NCBI GenBank assembly: GCA_947652115.1
Contig: OX393564.1
Location: 11,903,121 to 11,967,120, forward strand
Direction of reading: 5' to 3'
DNA from: Blastomussa wellsi
Lineage: Eukaryota > Cnidaria > Anthozoa > Scleractinia > Plerogyridae
Length of the DNA: 64,000 bases
Part shown: piece after piece, positions 29,676 through 37,952 of the stretch
How the letters are laid out: each line of letters opens with the position of its first letter
Numbering within the stretch: position 1 is the first letter of the stretch
The notes under the pieces: model-generated
The model's input: the letters and a program-made list of their open reading frames with translations, nothing else
The model's database searches: none
What the model was told of the DNA's origin: nothing
Position numbers and translations under genes: made by a program

Positions 29676-30500
29676 TTAAATCCATGAATTAAATTTATCA
29701 GGGTAACCTTTCCATTTAACAAAAGCCCTATTACCTTTCTTCTTTTCAACTCTAAATACTTCCTGATTGGTTTTCTGTAATTCTTGAAAATGGAAGAATC
29801 CATCAATGTCTTCACCCATTAGATCTTTTAATTTATAAGTTACTGGATTTGTTTCCTTAACTTCTTTAACAACAAACACTTCCTCTGTCCAATTAGGAAC
29901 ATACCCCTTATCAAATACCTTTCTCTTGTACTTACTTATTCTGACTTTATCTCCAACTTTCAATTTACTTTTAACTCTACTTGGTTCATTGTATAACCTC
30001 CCATACAAGGTATTCATTAGTACCTCATTCTTATTTTCTTCCTTCCTAGCCTCATTCGGCGTCATATCAATTGTACTATGAAATTTATTATTATATTCAT
30101 TAACAATATTATCTAACTCACCAACCCATACTGTATTTCCTCTCTTCGTAAAATCTTCATATATCTTCCCCTTGAGAGTCCTATTAAATCTTTCAATTAC
30201 ACTCCCCTTTTCTTCATTCTCTGTTGAATATATATTAATTCCCTCCACTTATCCACTTATCCACTTATTATAAAACTCAGATCCTTTATCAGTCCATAAA
30301 TATTTAGGTACGATATTTATTTTTTTAATTAAACCCTCAAAAGCTTCCTTCATTGTCTCGCCATATTTATTCTTGATGGGAATAGCCCAAGCGTATCTTG
30401 AAAAGACATCTATAACAGTCAGAATATCCTTAAACCCCTTATTCCATTTACTCAATTTACCCATTTCAATAAGATTGGCACTCCATGTATCATCAACCCC
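29676..30500 (-). pseudogene. Polinton integrase with chromodomain, stop codon and lost catalytic Asp
   Basis: Minus strand. The core runs TWSANLIEM, ILTVIDVFSRYAW, LWTDKGSEFYN and EKGSVIERFNRTLKGKI, then a GDKVRISKYK SH3-like part and a C-terminal chromodomain (EVFRVEKKKGNRAFVKWKGY). Two defects are clear. The first catalytic Asp (usually in WxADL) is Asn, encoded by AAT at 30474-30476. A TAA at 30249-30251 lies in frame inside three copies of ATAAGTGG. The N-terminal zinc-binding region is also absent, because another gene ends at 30493. It cannot be an active integrase. Confidence 0.85.
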
Positions 30501-30747
30501 CCTCGTTACAACAACTCTTCTCTTTGGCTAACTGATCCCAATCCCCATCAATTAGCATTTTTTGTTTCCCTTCCCGCGGCCTAAAATTGTTGGCTGCTTC
30601 CCATGTTGCACATCCCATATAAGTCCCCATATAATTATCCCCATATGGCCCACCCTTATACCAGTCTGGTCCAGCATCTCGTGCCATAATATTAAATACT
30701 TCTTGCTTACTTTTTTTCTCGACAGGGGCATATCCTTGCCTCCTCAT
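30493..30747 (-). CDS. Polinton hypothetical protein, 84 aa
   Basis: A minus frame starting 11 nt after the PLA2-domain gene stop. It is rich in Gly, Tyr and Trp (ARDAGPDWYKGGPYGDNYMG), then REGKQKMLIDGDWDQLAKEK. Its last residues overlap the truncated integrase start, so the C-terminus is probably an accidental join made by a deletion. No family is recognised; a minor virion protein is a guess. Confidence 0.45.
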   Translation of the reverse strand: MRRQGYAPVEKKSKQEVFNIMARDAGPDWYKGGPYGDNYMGTYMGCATWEAANNFRPREGKQKMLIDGDWDQLAKEKSCCNEGG

Positions 30748-30758
30748 TTTTTCTTTTT

Positions 30759-31346
30759 TTATTTTTGCCTGTTGCCCTGTAATACCTGCCCATATGCACT
30801 CTTGAGAGTTTTTCCACTTGAAAAATCATCAAATGCTTCTTTTACTCCTTTTTCTTTTATCAATTTTGGTGTAATTGTTGAAAGAATTTTATTAGCTGAA
30901 GCGTATCCCGGAATTACATTCAAAACAGCCATTACACCACGTCCTCTAGCACCCATCCCAACTTTCTTTCTACCGGTAATTACATTTCTAGCTAGAGAAT
31001 GACCCCACTGTCTTTCTCTGAAGGGTATTCTGTCCAATTCCTTAAGCATTTTACCATCTGCTTTATTTTTACAGCTTAATTGTTCTTTCTTTGGTTTTCT
31101 TCCACAAACAGCATAATCAACGTCATGCTGCATCGATACTTTATCAGTTCTGCCAGTTGGTTTTTCATAGATTTCTAAAATATTTCCCTTATCATCATGT
31201 CTCAATTGTTTGTGAAGGGGATTCCCCGGCCCATTGTATTTATGACCGGGAAGTACAAATCCCTTCTTTGGAGCAACTTTCAAAATAGCTTTATGAAGGT
31301 CAATAGCACCACCCGAACTCCTTGCTTTAACGAATTTGGTTTTCAT
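30759..31346 (-). CDS. Polinton PLA2-domain protein, 195 aa
   Basis: An intact minus frame. The calcium-loop signature KYNGPGNPL (residues about 37-45) and the catalytic HDVDY (about 74-78) match the phospholipase A2 fold found in the VP1 unique region of parvoviruses and in some Polinton-like elements. A long basic C-terminal half (GRKKVGMGARGRG, then helical) follows. In viruses such domains breach endosomal membranes during entry; the role in this element is inferred. It faces away from the next plus-strand gene with 20 bp between their open frames. Confidence 0.8.
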   Translation of the reverse strand: MKTKFVKARSSGGAIDLHKAILKVAPKKGFVLPGHKYNGPGNPLHKQLRHDDKGNILEIYEKPTGRTDKVSMQHDVDYAVCGRKPKKEQLSCKNKADGKMLKELDRIPFRERQWGHSLARNVITGRKKVGMGARGRGVMAVLNVIPGYASANKILSTITPKLIKEKGVKEAFDDFSSGKTLKSAYGQVLQGNRQK

Positions 31347-31366
31347 ATGATTCCCTTGACTACAAG

Positions 31367-31750
31367 TTGATTATTAAAAATAGCTGTGAAACAACCATTT
31401 CTATAAATAAAGAAAATCTTGCAGAAGACAAAGGTAATTATGAAATACCTCTTACAAAAAGACAGCTCAATCATGTTAATAAAAATATGAATAAAGATAA
31501 AGGTGTAAAATTAAAAATAAGCAGATCACAAATTGCAGAACTAAGAAAAACTACTGGTAGTGGTCTACAAGTTGATCCATTTAGTCATAGCCAAATGGGA
31601 ATGAGCCGAAGAGCTCTTAAGGTTCCATCAACACAGAAAGGCAATGAACCTTCGGTTCGTAATCGAAGCCCAAAGGGCTTCGGCCCTGGCGGAGGAGCGC
31701 TCCAAGTTGATCCCCGATATTTTCGTCCCCCTCCATTTATTGGACAATAG
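31367..31750 (+). CDS. Polinton hypothetical basic protein, start uncertain
   Basis: A plus frame, open from 31367 without an ATG start; the first ATG is at about 31488. It contains IPLTKRQLNHVNKNMNKDKG and KLKISRSQIAELRKTTGSG, a pattern seen in small Polinton proteins encoded before the protease. A GSG/GGG-rich tail (RNRSPKGFGPGGGALQ) has a locally repeated CCCAAAGGGCTTCGG. A minor core or virion role is possible. It is followed by the protease in the same frame after two stops. Confidence 0.5.
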   Translation: MIIKNSCETTISINKENLAEDKGNYEIPLTKRQLNHVNKNMNKDKGVKLKISRSQIAELRKTTGSGLQVDPFSHSQMGMSRRALKVPSTQKGNEPSVRNRSPKGFGPGGGALQVDPRYFRPPPFIGQ

Positions 31751-31768
31751 ACAGATCAGCAAATGTAG

Positions 31769-32226
31769 TTAAAAAAAGCGAAAATAATAAAATACAAAAA
31801 TAAGCCACTGTCCAACTTTGATCTAATAGATTGGTTAGACTATTTAGGGTTGAAAATAAAAGGCATTTTTATGAGAAATGAACATTGGCCAACTCCGCAA
31901 CATTCCCCCTGTATTATTAATTTAGACGACTTAGCTGCGAGAGGAACTCATTGGGTATGTTTTGTTCCAATAAATAAAAAAACCCTATTTTATTTTGAAA
32001 TGCATTATCCAGAAGAGAATATCACAAGAGAGCAATAAAAGACAATATGAAAGTATTATACAATAAAAAACAAATACAATATAAATTAAGTGTTCTATGT
32101 GGTTATTATTGTCTTTATTTCCTGCATAGAACTCTGAAATTTAAAGAAACACCAGAAAAAGCAATTAGTAGATTTTCCAATAACCTAATGAAAAACGAAA
32201 TTTTCATTTCAAATTATTTTCAATGA
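31769..32226 (+). pseudogene. Polinton adenain-like cysteine protease, one frameshift
   Basis: A plus strand gene open from 31769. Landmarks are KPLSNFDLIDWLDYLGL, RNEHWPTPQHSPCIINLDDL and GTHWVCFVPIN with the catalytic His. Near 32030 the frame shifts by one, and the other frame continues with KLSVLCGYYCLYFLHRTLKF, where Cys of LCGYYC is the nucleophile, to a stop at 32224-32226. Adenain-type proteases mature capsid proteins in adenovirus-related viruses and Polintons. The break between His and Cys means no active enzyme from this copy. Confidence 0.85.
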
Positions 32227-32380
32227 AATAAATAAAATCATTTTTAACACGCCGGCTAACTTGCGAATCAATGTCTTTGTCAATTGCGTCATTAATAACA
32301 AATAATATTCTTTTATAACTAGCAATTTTTTCTTTTTCATTCATATTCTTATGAACTTTCCATTTATTTTGTCTTATCAT
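32204..32380 (-). CDS. Small Polinton ORF, 58 aa
   Basis: A minus frame from ATG at 32378-32380, charged (KNMNEKEKIASYKRILF, DKDIDSQVSRRVKND). It overlaps the protease end by about 20 bp tail to tail, and its ATG overlaps the stop of the 41-aa frame upstream. The function is unknown. Confidence 0.4.
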   Translation of the reverse strand: MIRQNKWKVHKNMNEKEKIASYKRILFVINDAIDKDIDSQVSRRVKNDFIYFIENNLK

Positions 32381-32489
32381 ATCTTTTTAAAAAATCATTA
32401 TATTTCATTTTCATAATTTTGTTAATCTCCTTGTTATCCAATATCATACTCATTGTGTAGATAATTTCATTAAGCGTAAGAGAGCCCAT
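32364..32489 (-). CDS. Small Polinton ORF, 41 aa, start inside a hairpin
   Basis: The minus frame starts MGSLTLNEIIYTMSMIL and ends KRYDKTK. Its ATG lies in one arm of the 32469-32550 inverted repeat. It may be translationally linked to the 58-aa frame by the overlap at 32364-32380. Unknown function. Confidence 0.4.
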   Translation of the reverse strand: MGSLTLNEIIYTMSMILDNKEINKIMKMKYNDFLKRYDKTK

Positions 32490-32550
32490 TATTTATTAAT
32501 CTAACAATAAGGCACCAGATTAATAAATAATGCGCTCTCTTACGTTTAAT
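32469..32550. repeat. Inverted repeat with 34-bp arms, 14-bp loop
   Basis: The arms (32469-32502 and 32517-32550) contain GTAAGAGAGC...TTTATTAATCT and the complement, with two or three mismatches. It lies between two minus-strand genes and overlaps the start of one, so it could be a regulatory hairpin or a small inverted duplication of a gene start. Confidence 0.85.
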
Positions 32551-32791
32551 GATAAAACTCAAATCTGAAACATCTGTCACAAAATCCAACGTCTTGACAA
32601 ACTTGACATGATTCAATTTTTTGTCCACATTTTAAACGAATAAATTTTGAATCAATACATCTATGACAAATAAATTTGTCTTTCTTACAAAATTCACAAA
32701 TAAAATAATATTTATATTTTGAACAATCTAGACAATAAGTCAGGAGAGTATTCATCACAGGATTCCTTATATCTCTGATCACATTCTTCAC
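32546..32791 (-). pseudogene. Polinton Cys-rich zinc-binding protein, probably frameshifted
   Basis: The minus frame has paired cysteines: YCLDCSKYKYYFICEFCKKD, FICHRCIDSK, CGQKIESCQVCQDVGFCDRC. At least four C-x2-C knuckles are visible, so a multi-zinc protein is likely. Upstream, a second frame offers ICEECDQRYKESC, suggesting the real gene starts earlier and that an indel near 32750 splits it. The function is unknown. Confidence 0.5.
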
Positions 32792-32849
32792 ATATGTTTA
32801 TAATTTTATGATAAAATTCGCATAATACAATATTCACAAATGATCATAA

Positions 32850-33283
32850 CTATATAAGAATTTTTGGATAATTTTTTTGTTTAGTAAAAGTGTAAATATT
32901 ACCAAATGGATTTTTTTCTATTTTTAGGAAATAACTGAACTTGTGCTCTGCTTGTTTCCACTCATCACTAAAATCATTATACTGTTGGTGTGTGCAAAAT
33001 TGTTGTTCTTTATGAAGGTTGTTTAACCATTTTTCGTCAAAGTCAGCTTTTCTAACTTTAACTCCTAGTTCTTTATGCCATTTTCTAATAATTTTATTAA
33101 ATTCCTTTTTTCCTTCCTTATTCATAAGACAGTGAATTTTACAATAAATACATTTCTCACCTGTATGATGAATAATGATTTAATTAATCTTACTTCATAT
33201 TTCTTGTAAGGTGGAATATTTAATTTATTTCTTAATTTCATTAATTTTAAATAACACTTTGACTCATAACTTAAAATTAACAT
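32850..33283 (-). pseudogene. Polinton hypothetical protein with a CxxC motif, frameshifted
   Basis: The minus ATG at 33281-33283 opens KLRNKLNIPPYKKYEVRLIK. Near 33165 the coherent sequence moves to another frame with GEKCIYCKIHCL, then GKKEFNKIIRKWHKELGVKV and a Trp-rich helical C-terminus to 32850. The 91-residue frame alone starts at an internal Met. The gene is preceded by promoter-like module copy 5. No family is recognised. Confidence 0.45.
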
Positions 33284-33370
33284 TATATAATAAAATTAGA
33301 AAATAATTTGTCTCACAACCGCATAATAAAATTATATTTTATTTTTATAATTTTATTAACTATATGTTTC
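33284..33370 (-). promoter_or_regulatory. AT-rich promoter-like module, copy 5
   Basis: The minus strand reads AAACATATAGTTAATAAAAT and, after about 40 nt, TTATTTTCTAATTTTATTATATA directly before the ATG at 33283. It has the same two-part design as copies 1-3. Confidence 0.5.
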
Positions 33371-33412
33371 AAAAAAATAATAACCATTAAAAAAAATTTA
33401 ATTATGTAATCC

Positions 33413-33793
33413 TTACAGTTTCATATTCATCATCATCATTATCATATGTGTATTCTTCACTGTCATAACCACCAACATCATTATCACTGTCACTTTCACT
33501 TTCACTCTCATGACTTTCAATTTTTCACTTTCATGACTTTCAATTTCAATGTCAATTTCACTTTCACTTTCAATTTCAATTTCACTTTCACTTTCACTGT
33601 CACTTTCACTGTTACTTTCACTGTCACTTTCATCATCCAATTGATTACACCCAATGCACCTAATTTGTTCCATAGCTTGATTATATAATTGAGCTATTTC
33701 GTTATAATTTCTCATGTGATTTTCCAATGCTGTTTTGTCAACTCCCTCTATTAATGCCTTTCTGTTGAGAACACACATTAACTGAGAATACAA
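33413..33793 (-). pseudogene. Polinton acidic Ser/Glu/Asp-repeat protein, frameshifted
   Basis: The minus frame starts MYSQLMCVLNRKALIEGVDK with a helical head and IRCIGCNQLDDESD, then a long Ser-Glu/Asp/Ile repeat. Near 33526 an A-run changes frame. The natural continuation stays acidic (DSDNDVGGYDSEEYTYDND) to a stop at about 33411, whereas the annotated open frame turns basic and Met-rich. The low-complexity GAAAGT/GACAGT repeat is also slippage-prone. It is the rightmost gene of the element. Confidence 0.5.
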
Positions 33794-33800
33794 ATTTAAC

Positions 33801-34400
33801 TTCTCAGTATGGGGCTATTGTTGGGTCCGAAAAATGCCGAATAGGGTAGCGTGCCGAAAAGGGTACAGACGAATAGATTATTTATTATGCAAAACATACG
33901 TCGTCAGACCACCAGCCGCGCTCCAGACAGAATTGTTATGATTTCCTTTGCTACTAAAACGCTGTCGTGCCTACGCCGATAACAGAGTATAAAAGGATTA
34001 CATGCAACAGTAAATGATTTATGACGCAAAACAAAACATTTATTCACGTTTTAAAAAGAGGATGGTGAACAGACACATGGACATGTAAATAAACTGTTAT
34101 GCAACAACAACAACAACAACAATTTTATTGGTATTCCCATATAAAGATAGTATTACCTAAAATATCAAATATAATTACAATAATATTAATCACATTAAAC
34201 TAAATACTGAAATTACAAGTTTCTCTTTTATGGTGTGCATCATATACAAAATAACCTAATTTCTTACAAATGAAAGAATCAACATTATTAAATAGGAATA
34301 TAGTTTTATTAGTATCGCTCACTCTTAAATAAGGTGTGTTTCCCTAACACACCTTATTTATGGTGAAGAGGATAACAATACAAAGAACGGTCGAGGTGAG
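33801..34400. other. No gene; satellite-like seed, CAA repeat, palindrome
   Basis: 33848-33866 matches the satellite consensus of the 38-64 kb array. 34101-34122 is a (CAA)n tract. 34152-34320 is duplicated at 40328-40496. 34327-34360 is a perfect-looking palindrome AAATAAGGTGTGTTT/AACACACCTTATTTA. 34362-34391 keeps the end of an acidic mini-exon (GAAGAGGATAAC...GGTCGAG) before a GTGAGA donor but has lost its acceptor. Confidence 0.6.
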
Positions 34401-34482
34401 ATCTTGTTGTATCTTGTGATATATATTTTCTACCCTGATTTTGCTTCCGCTTTTTATTCAAAGTTTGTTATTGTTGTTCCAG

Positions 34483-34545
34483 GCCCACTGTGCCAAAAAA
34501 AAGGAGGAACTAAGAGGAAAAGAACAGCAGGTTCACCTCCGAAAG
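34483..34545 (+). CDS. Mini-exon KRKRTAGSPP, tandem copy 1
   Basis: Acceptor TTGTTGTTCCAG, donor AAAG|GTACGT, 63 nt, phase 1-1. It encodes a basic linker PLCQKKGGTKRKRTAGSPPK, matching the exon at 19832-19894 in length, phase and end. The long open frames across this region run through introns and are not proteins. Confidence 0.6.
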
Positions 34546-34715
34546 GTACGTACATGCATTCTATGGTGGCCGACTGTTCTCACAGAAAATTGGGCCAAAT
34601 TCTTAAATATCCGAAGAAAAAGCGAAGAAAAAAATCTTGTTGTATCTTGTGATATATATTTTCTACCCTGATTTTGCTTCCGCTTTTTATTCAAAGTTTG
34701 TTATTGTTGTTCCAG

Positions 34716-34778
34716 GCCCACTGTGCCAAAAAAAAGGAGGAACTAAGAGGAAAAGAACAGCAGGTTCACCTCCGAAAG
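34716..34778 (+). CDS. Mini-exon KRKRTAGSPP, tandem copy 2
   Basis: Identical in coding sequence to copy 1 and shifted by 233 bp, with intact acceptor and GTACGT donor. Because it is phase 1-1, inclusion of one, two or three copies leaves the downstream frame unchanged. Confidence 0.6.
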
Positions 34779-34948
34779 GTACGTACATGCATTCTATGGT
34801 GGCCGACTGTTCTCACAGAAAATTGGGCCAACTTCTTAAATATCCGAAGAAAAAGCGAAGAAAAAAATCTTGTTGTATCTTGTGATATATATTTTCTACC
34901 CTGATTTTGCTTCCGCTTTTTATTCAAAGCTTGTTATTGTTATTCCAG

Positions 34949-35011
34949 GCCCACTGTGCCAAAAAAAAGGAGGAACTAAGAGGAAAAGAACAGCAGGTTC
35001 ACCTCCGAAAT
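34949..35011 (+). CDS. Mini-exon KRKRTAGSPP, tandem copy 3
   Basis: As copies 1 and 2, but the base before the donor is T (AAAT|GTACGT) and the acceptor reads TTGTTATTCCAG. The weaker junction could lower its use. Confidence 0.55.
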
Positions 35012-35099
35012 GTACGTACATGCATTCTATGGAGGCCGACTGTTCTCACAGAAAATTGGGCCAAATTCTTAAATATCCGAGCCAAAGAAAGCCTCTTCT

Positions 35100-36878
35100 T
35101 AAGGGCAATAATTCTGTGTTATGAGGAGGACTATGAATAAGAATAGATCCGTTTTAGCGTTGTACAGAAAATGTTAAGAGGTCATAGGGCTGCATGATTT
35201 CCGTTGTTATCTGACGCTTTCGTGTAGAGTCTGACACCTCTTTTATTTATAATTTGCTGTTACATGTAGTTTATTTTGGATCATATCTAATGCAAGACTT
35301 TCTTTTAGCCCTCTAAATTTGCTTTAGAAAGACAAAGTGTGAGATTTACCGTGAGAGTTATCTTACTTGCATTCTACATTGTGGAGCCGGGCCTTGCTGT
35401 TTCATTAAACTATTGCAAGTTATTGTTGCGCCTTATCACGGATACGATAATTATCTTTGTCCGACTAAACCAAATACTGCTGCAGCTTTACTTCTTGAAG
35501 GCTATTAGTTTGTCTTAGAGAGACGCTGTCTGTCGCCAAGGTTGTTTCTTGCATCAACTCGGACGAGCTTTTTTCTCTTGAGCTCGGTATTTAGGTTTCT
35601 ATCTCCTTTATTCGTCAATGTGACATTCTAGCACCACACGATTAAGCTGTAAATTTTCACGCGCAAGTCTGTTGACTATGTTGCGTGTTACGTTTGCCAC
35701 TACATGGTTTTGTTCAGGCAACGTGACAGTGTAAAAATGTTGACAAGCCTGCGCGACTCTAACATGTCACCGAGGCTTGGGGGAATAAAACAAAAGATTT
35801 TGCATCGAGGCTTAGGGATGAATAATTCCTTTTGTTTTATTCCCCTAAGCCTCGGCGCCATGTTAGAATTTTAATATATTAAAATTGGTCTATTCTACGC
35901 GTTTTGCCCGAAAAATGTCGAATATTTTTAAAAGTGGGGAGCGCTGCAGCCCCACAGACGCCTCGTACGCCTTTGTTCATATGGGAGCACCCCGCCACCC
36001 CTGGTAAACTTGGTTTGACAACACCACACAAAGCAGAATTTGAAGACCCTCTTAGTCGTGTCTTACTGCACTGGTACGCCTTTTTGAACCAGTCTTCTGC
36101 TCAAAGTTCCCAAACGCTAAGCATGTTCAAGAAAATCTCGACGAACAATTGAAGTCCAGAATCTCCTTTCGTCTGACATTTTTCATAACATATAGCGTAG
36201 ATCTGCTTCGTGTGTCACTGCTTCGGATCGACCTTTCCGCCATCTTTAATTAGAGGACCGCTGATCATGGATATAGCGGGCTATGAGAACACTCGGCCGT
36301 CATCAATAATTTCGTTTTCAATTACAATTTTGTATGAGAACGATCGGCCTTCTCATAAATTGTTCCTTTTGTCGTTTGGGTGCAAACAATATAACTGTCG
36401 TGCATTATTCTGCGAAATTACAGAATTTCCTTGCGGCAAACGACTTGACGATAACAAACAACATGCCAAGTTTCAGCAAGCTTGAAAAGAGCGTGCTTTC
36501 CTGGTTCGTCCACAATTCGACAGTCATTGGAAGTCATAACTAAACATCGTTATTCATCTTTTATTTGGATTCTTAGCCCATGAAGCCAAGTACTTAAATA
36601 ATTGATGTGTTCAACGTTGTCCGTTTGAGCTTTTATGTCGCAACCGTGTTTGTGCGTGGTCAACACGGAGTTTGAATTTTCAGGATTTGTGTATAAATTT
36701 CTGTTAAATTGTTTAACTTGCCTGGAAAAAGATTATTAGTGGTATATATTGTATTTGAGGTCGTCAACTTCACATAAAAGAAAACAGGGCTCGCAACTAA
36801 AAAGAAACATTTGCGGCGCTTTTCTGTTATAAGACCGTTACTCTGACACGGCTGTTTATAGGCTCGCTCCGTGTTTAA
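35100..36878. other. No secure gene; one hairpin element
   Basis: Frames at 35904-36152 and 36210-36543 show no recognisable domain or splice context. The only structured feature is the fold-back at 35758-35867. Confidence 0.5.
35758..35867. repeat. 110-bp hairpin MITE
   Basis: TCTAACATG...CACCGAGGCTTGGGGGAATAAAACAAAAG is mirrored by the right half ending CATGTTAGA, around a centre near 35812. Arms are about 38 bp with few mismatches. It has no coding content. Confidence 0.85.
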
Positions 36879-37240
36879 AGTGCACCTAACTCCAAAAATA
36901 TTTTTTTACCAGAAAAATAACCTTTGCACCAGTTCAAAACGTATTGCACATTTTGTTTCTCTTTTTAACCAAATTTTGACTACTAATTGCATTCAAAAGT
37001 TGCGAAAAACTTTGCATCATTTGTTCCACGACCGAGTGATAAGGGGCGTGAGTCTATTGCTGATGATTTGCATGCATGTTTACAAAGACTTGTTTGTAGT
37101 CACTTGAAGGGATAGACGATGAGGCCCTTCTTCCCTCATTTCATGTACTCATACACTTAGTTTTTTGAAAATGTAATAAAGAAGACCAATAGAAGACACT
37201 TAGTTTTTTTTTAAATTCAAACAAAGAAGGTATTTAATAT

Positions 37241-37316
37241 GGGGACACTGGGAGTCGAACCCGCGACACACGATTCAAGAAGCATACACCTCTCCACTAC
37301 ACTATTACAGCACCAG
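37241..37316 (-). repeat. tRNA-like sequence with A- and B-boxes (decayed)
   Basis: The minus strand has TAGTGTAGTGG (A-box) and GGTTCGACTCCC (B-box) at tRNA spacing. The acceptor stem does not pair and the T-stem is only partly paired, so it is a tRNA relic or SINE head, not a working tRNA. It sits inside the TTAA element. Confidence 0.6.
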
Positions 37317-37626
37317 CTGAAGGACCCCAACTTTTGCAACTTTAAATACTACAGGTCTAAGTTTATGTAATACTTTTTCAGTGTCAGCCAAACCACAATA
37401 GGGGCGGTACGCAGCTGTATGCAAGGTCCCACAATAATGTCTGAAAAAATTATAAACAACAGCAACAATAAACAATAGAGTTGCGTGCTGCATTCTAGAG
37501 AGCTGCGAACAATCCCCAAAAATTAAACCTAACCATAAGCAAATCCAAGTGGAGCTAACTGCAGGCAAACATGAGTGGAACGAACTGATATGGATATGAT
37601 ATGATATTGTTTTACCATATGTAATC

Positions 37627-37714
37627 GGAAGGGATAGACCAGGAGGCCCTTGACATTTCGTTACTTTATATAAAAGGTCACGAAATGTCAAAGGCCTCCT
37701 GGTCTATCCCTTCC
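37627..37714. repeat. 35-bp-arm perfect-type hairpin, 18-nt loop
   Basis: GGAAGGGATAGACCAGGAGG at 37627 is mirrored by the sequence ending CCTCCTGGTCTATCCCTTCC at 37714. A diverged part of one arm (GAAGGGATAGACGATGAGGCCC) occurs again at 37107. It is nested in the TTAA element. Confidence 0.9.
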
Positions 37715-37952
37715 AGTGACTGTCAGACTTGATGCGATGTAAATCACTTTGTGACGTCATATCAGGTATAGACCCACGCCCCCTTATGACTCGGTCATGG
37801 AACAAATGATGCTCAGTTTTTCGTAAGTTTTGAATGCTATAAATAATCAGAATTTGGTAAAAAGGAGAAACGAAAGGTGCAATGCGTTTCGAACTAGTGC
37901 GAAGGTTTGTTTTAGTGAGAAAAAAAGAATTTTGGGGTGAGGCGCACTTTAA

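Larger units (their letters stand above)
20803..33800. mobile_element. Decayed Polinton/Maverick, nested insertions, no capsid genes seen
   Basis: The gene set is diagnostic: protein-primed family B DNA polymerase, retroviral-type integrase with chromodomain, adenain-like cysteine protease, a PLA2-domain protein and nucleases. Coding DNA is strongly A/T-rich, unlike the flanks. The left limit is placed where the minisatellite ends and G-rich TATAAAAGGGGGG sequence starts. No inverted copy of that end is found to the right, so the right terminus is lost or outside recognition. Double-jelly-roll capsid, penton and packaging ATPase genes are not seen. Stops, frameshifts and insertions show an inactive relic. 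Confidence 0.85.
34401..35085 (+). repeat. 233-bp tandem triplication carrying a mini-exon
   Basis: ATCTTGTTGTATCTTG starts at 34401, 34634 and 34867, giving an exact 233-bp period. The copies are nearly identical. Each contains an intron end with polypyrimidine/AG, a 63-nt exon and a GTACGTAC donor, so the whole splicing unit was copied. Confidence 0.95.
36879..37948. mobile_element. 1,070-bp TTAA-flanked element with about 230-bp inverted ends
   Basis: The termini AGTGCACCTAACTCCAAAA and the complement of AGTGCGCCTCACCCCAAAA abut TTAA on both sides (36875-36878 and 37949-37952). Similarity continues inward about 230 bp, for example CATCATTTGTTCCACGACCG at 37015 and its mirror at 37790. The interior has a tRNA-like segment and a 35-bp-arm hairpin but no transposase. 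The right end abuts the first satellite monomer. Confidence 0.8.

Noticed and set aside
34404..35140. Overlapping plus frames of 76-84 aa, repeated three times
   Set aside because: They run through intron-like sequence around the 63-nt exons; splice signals and phase explain the region better.
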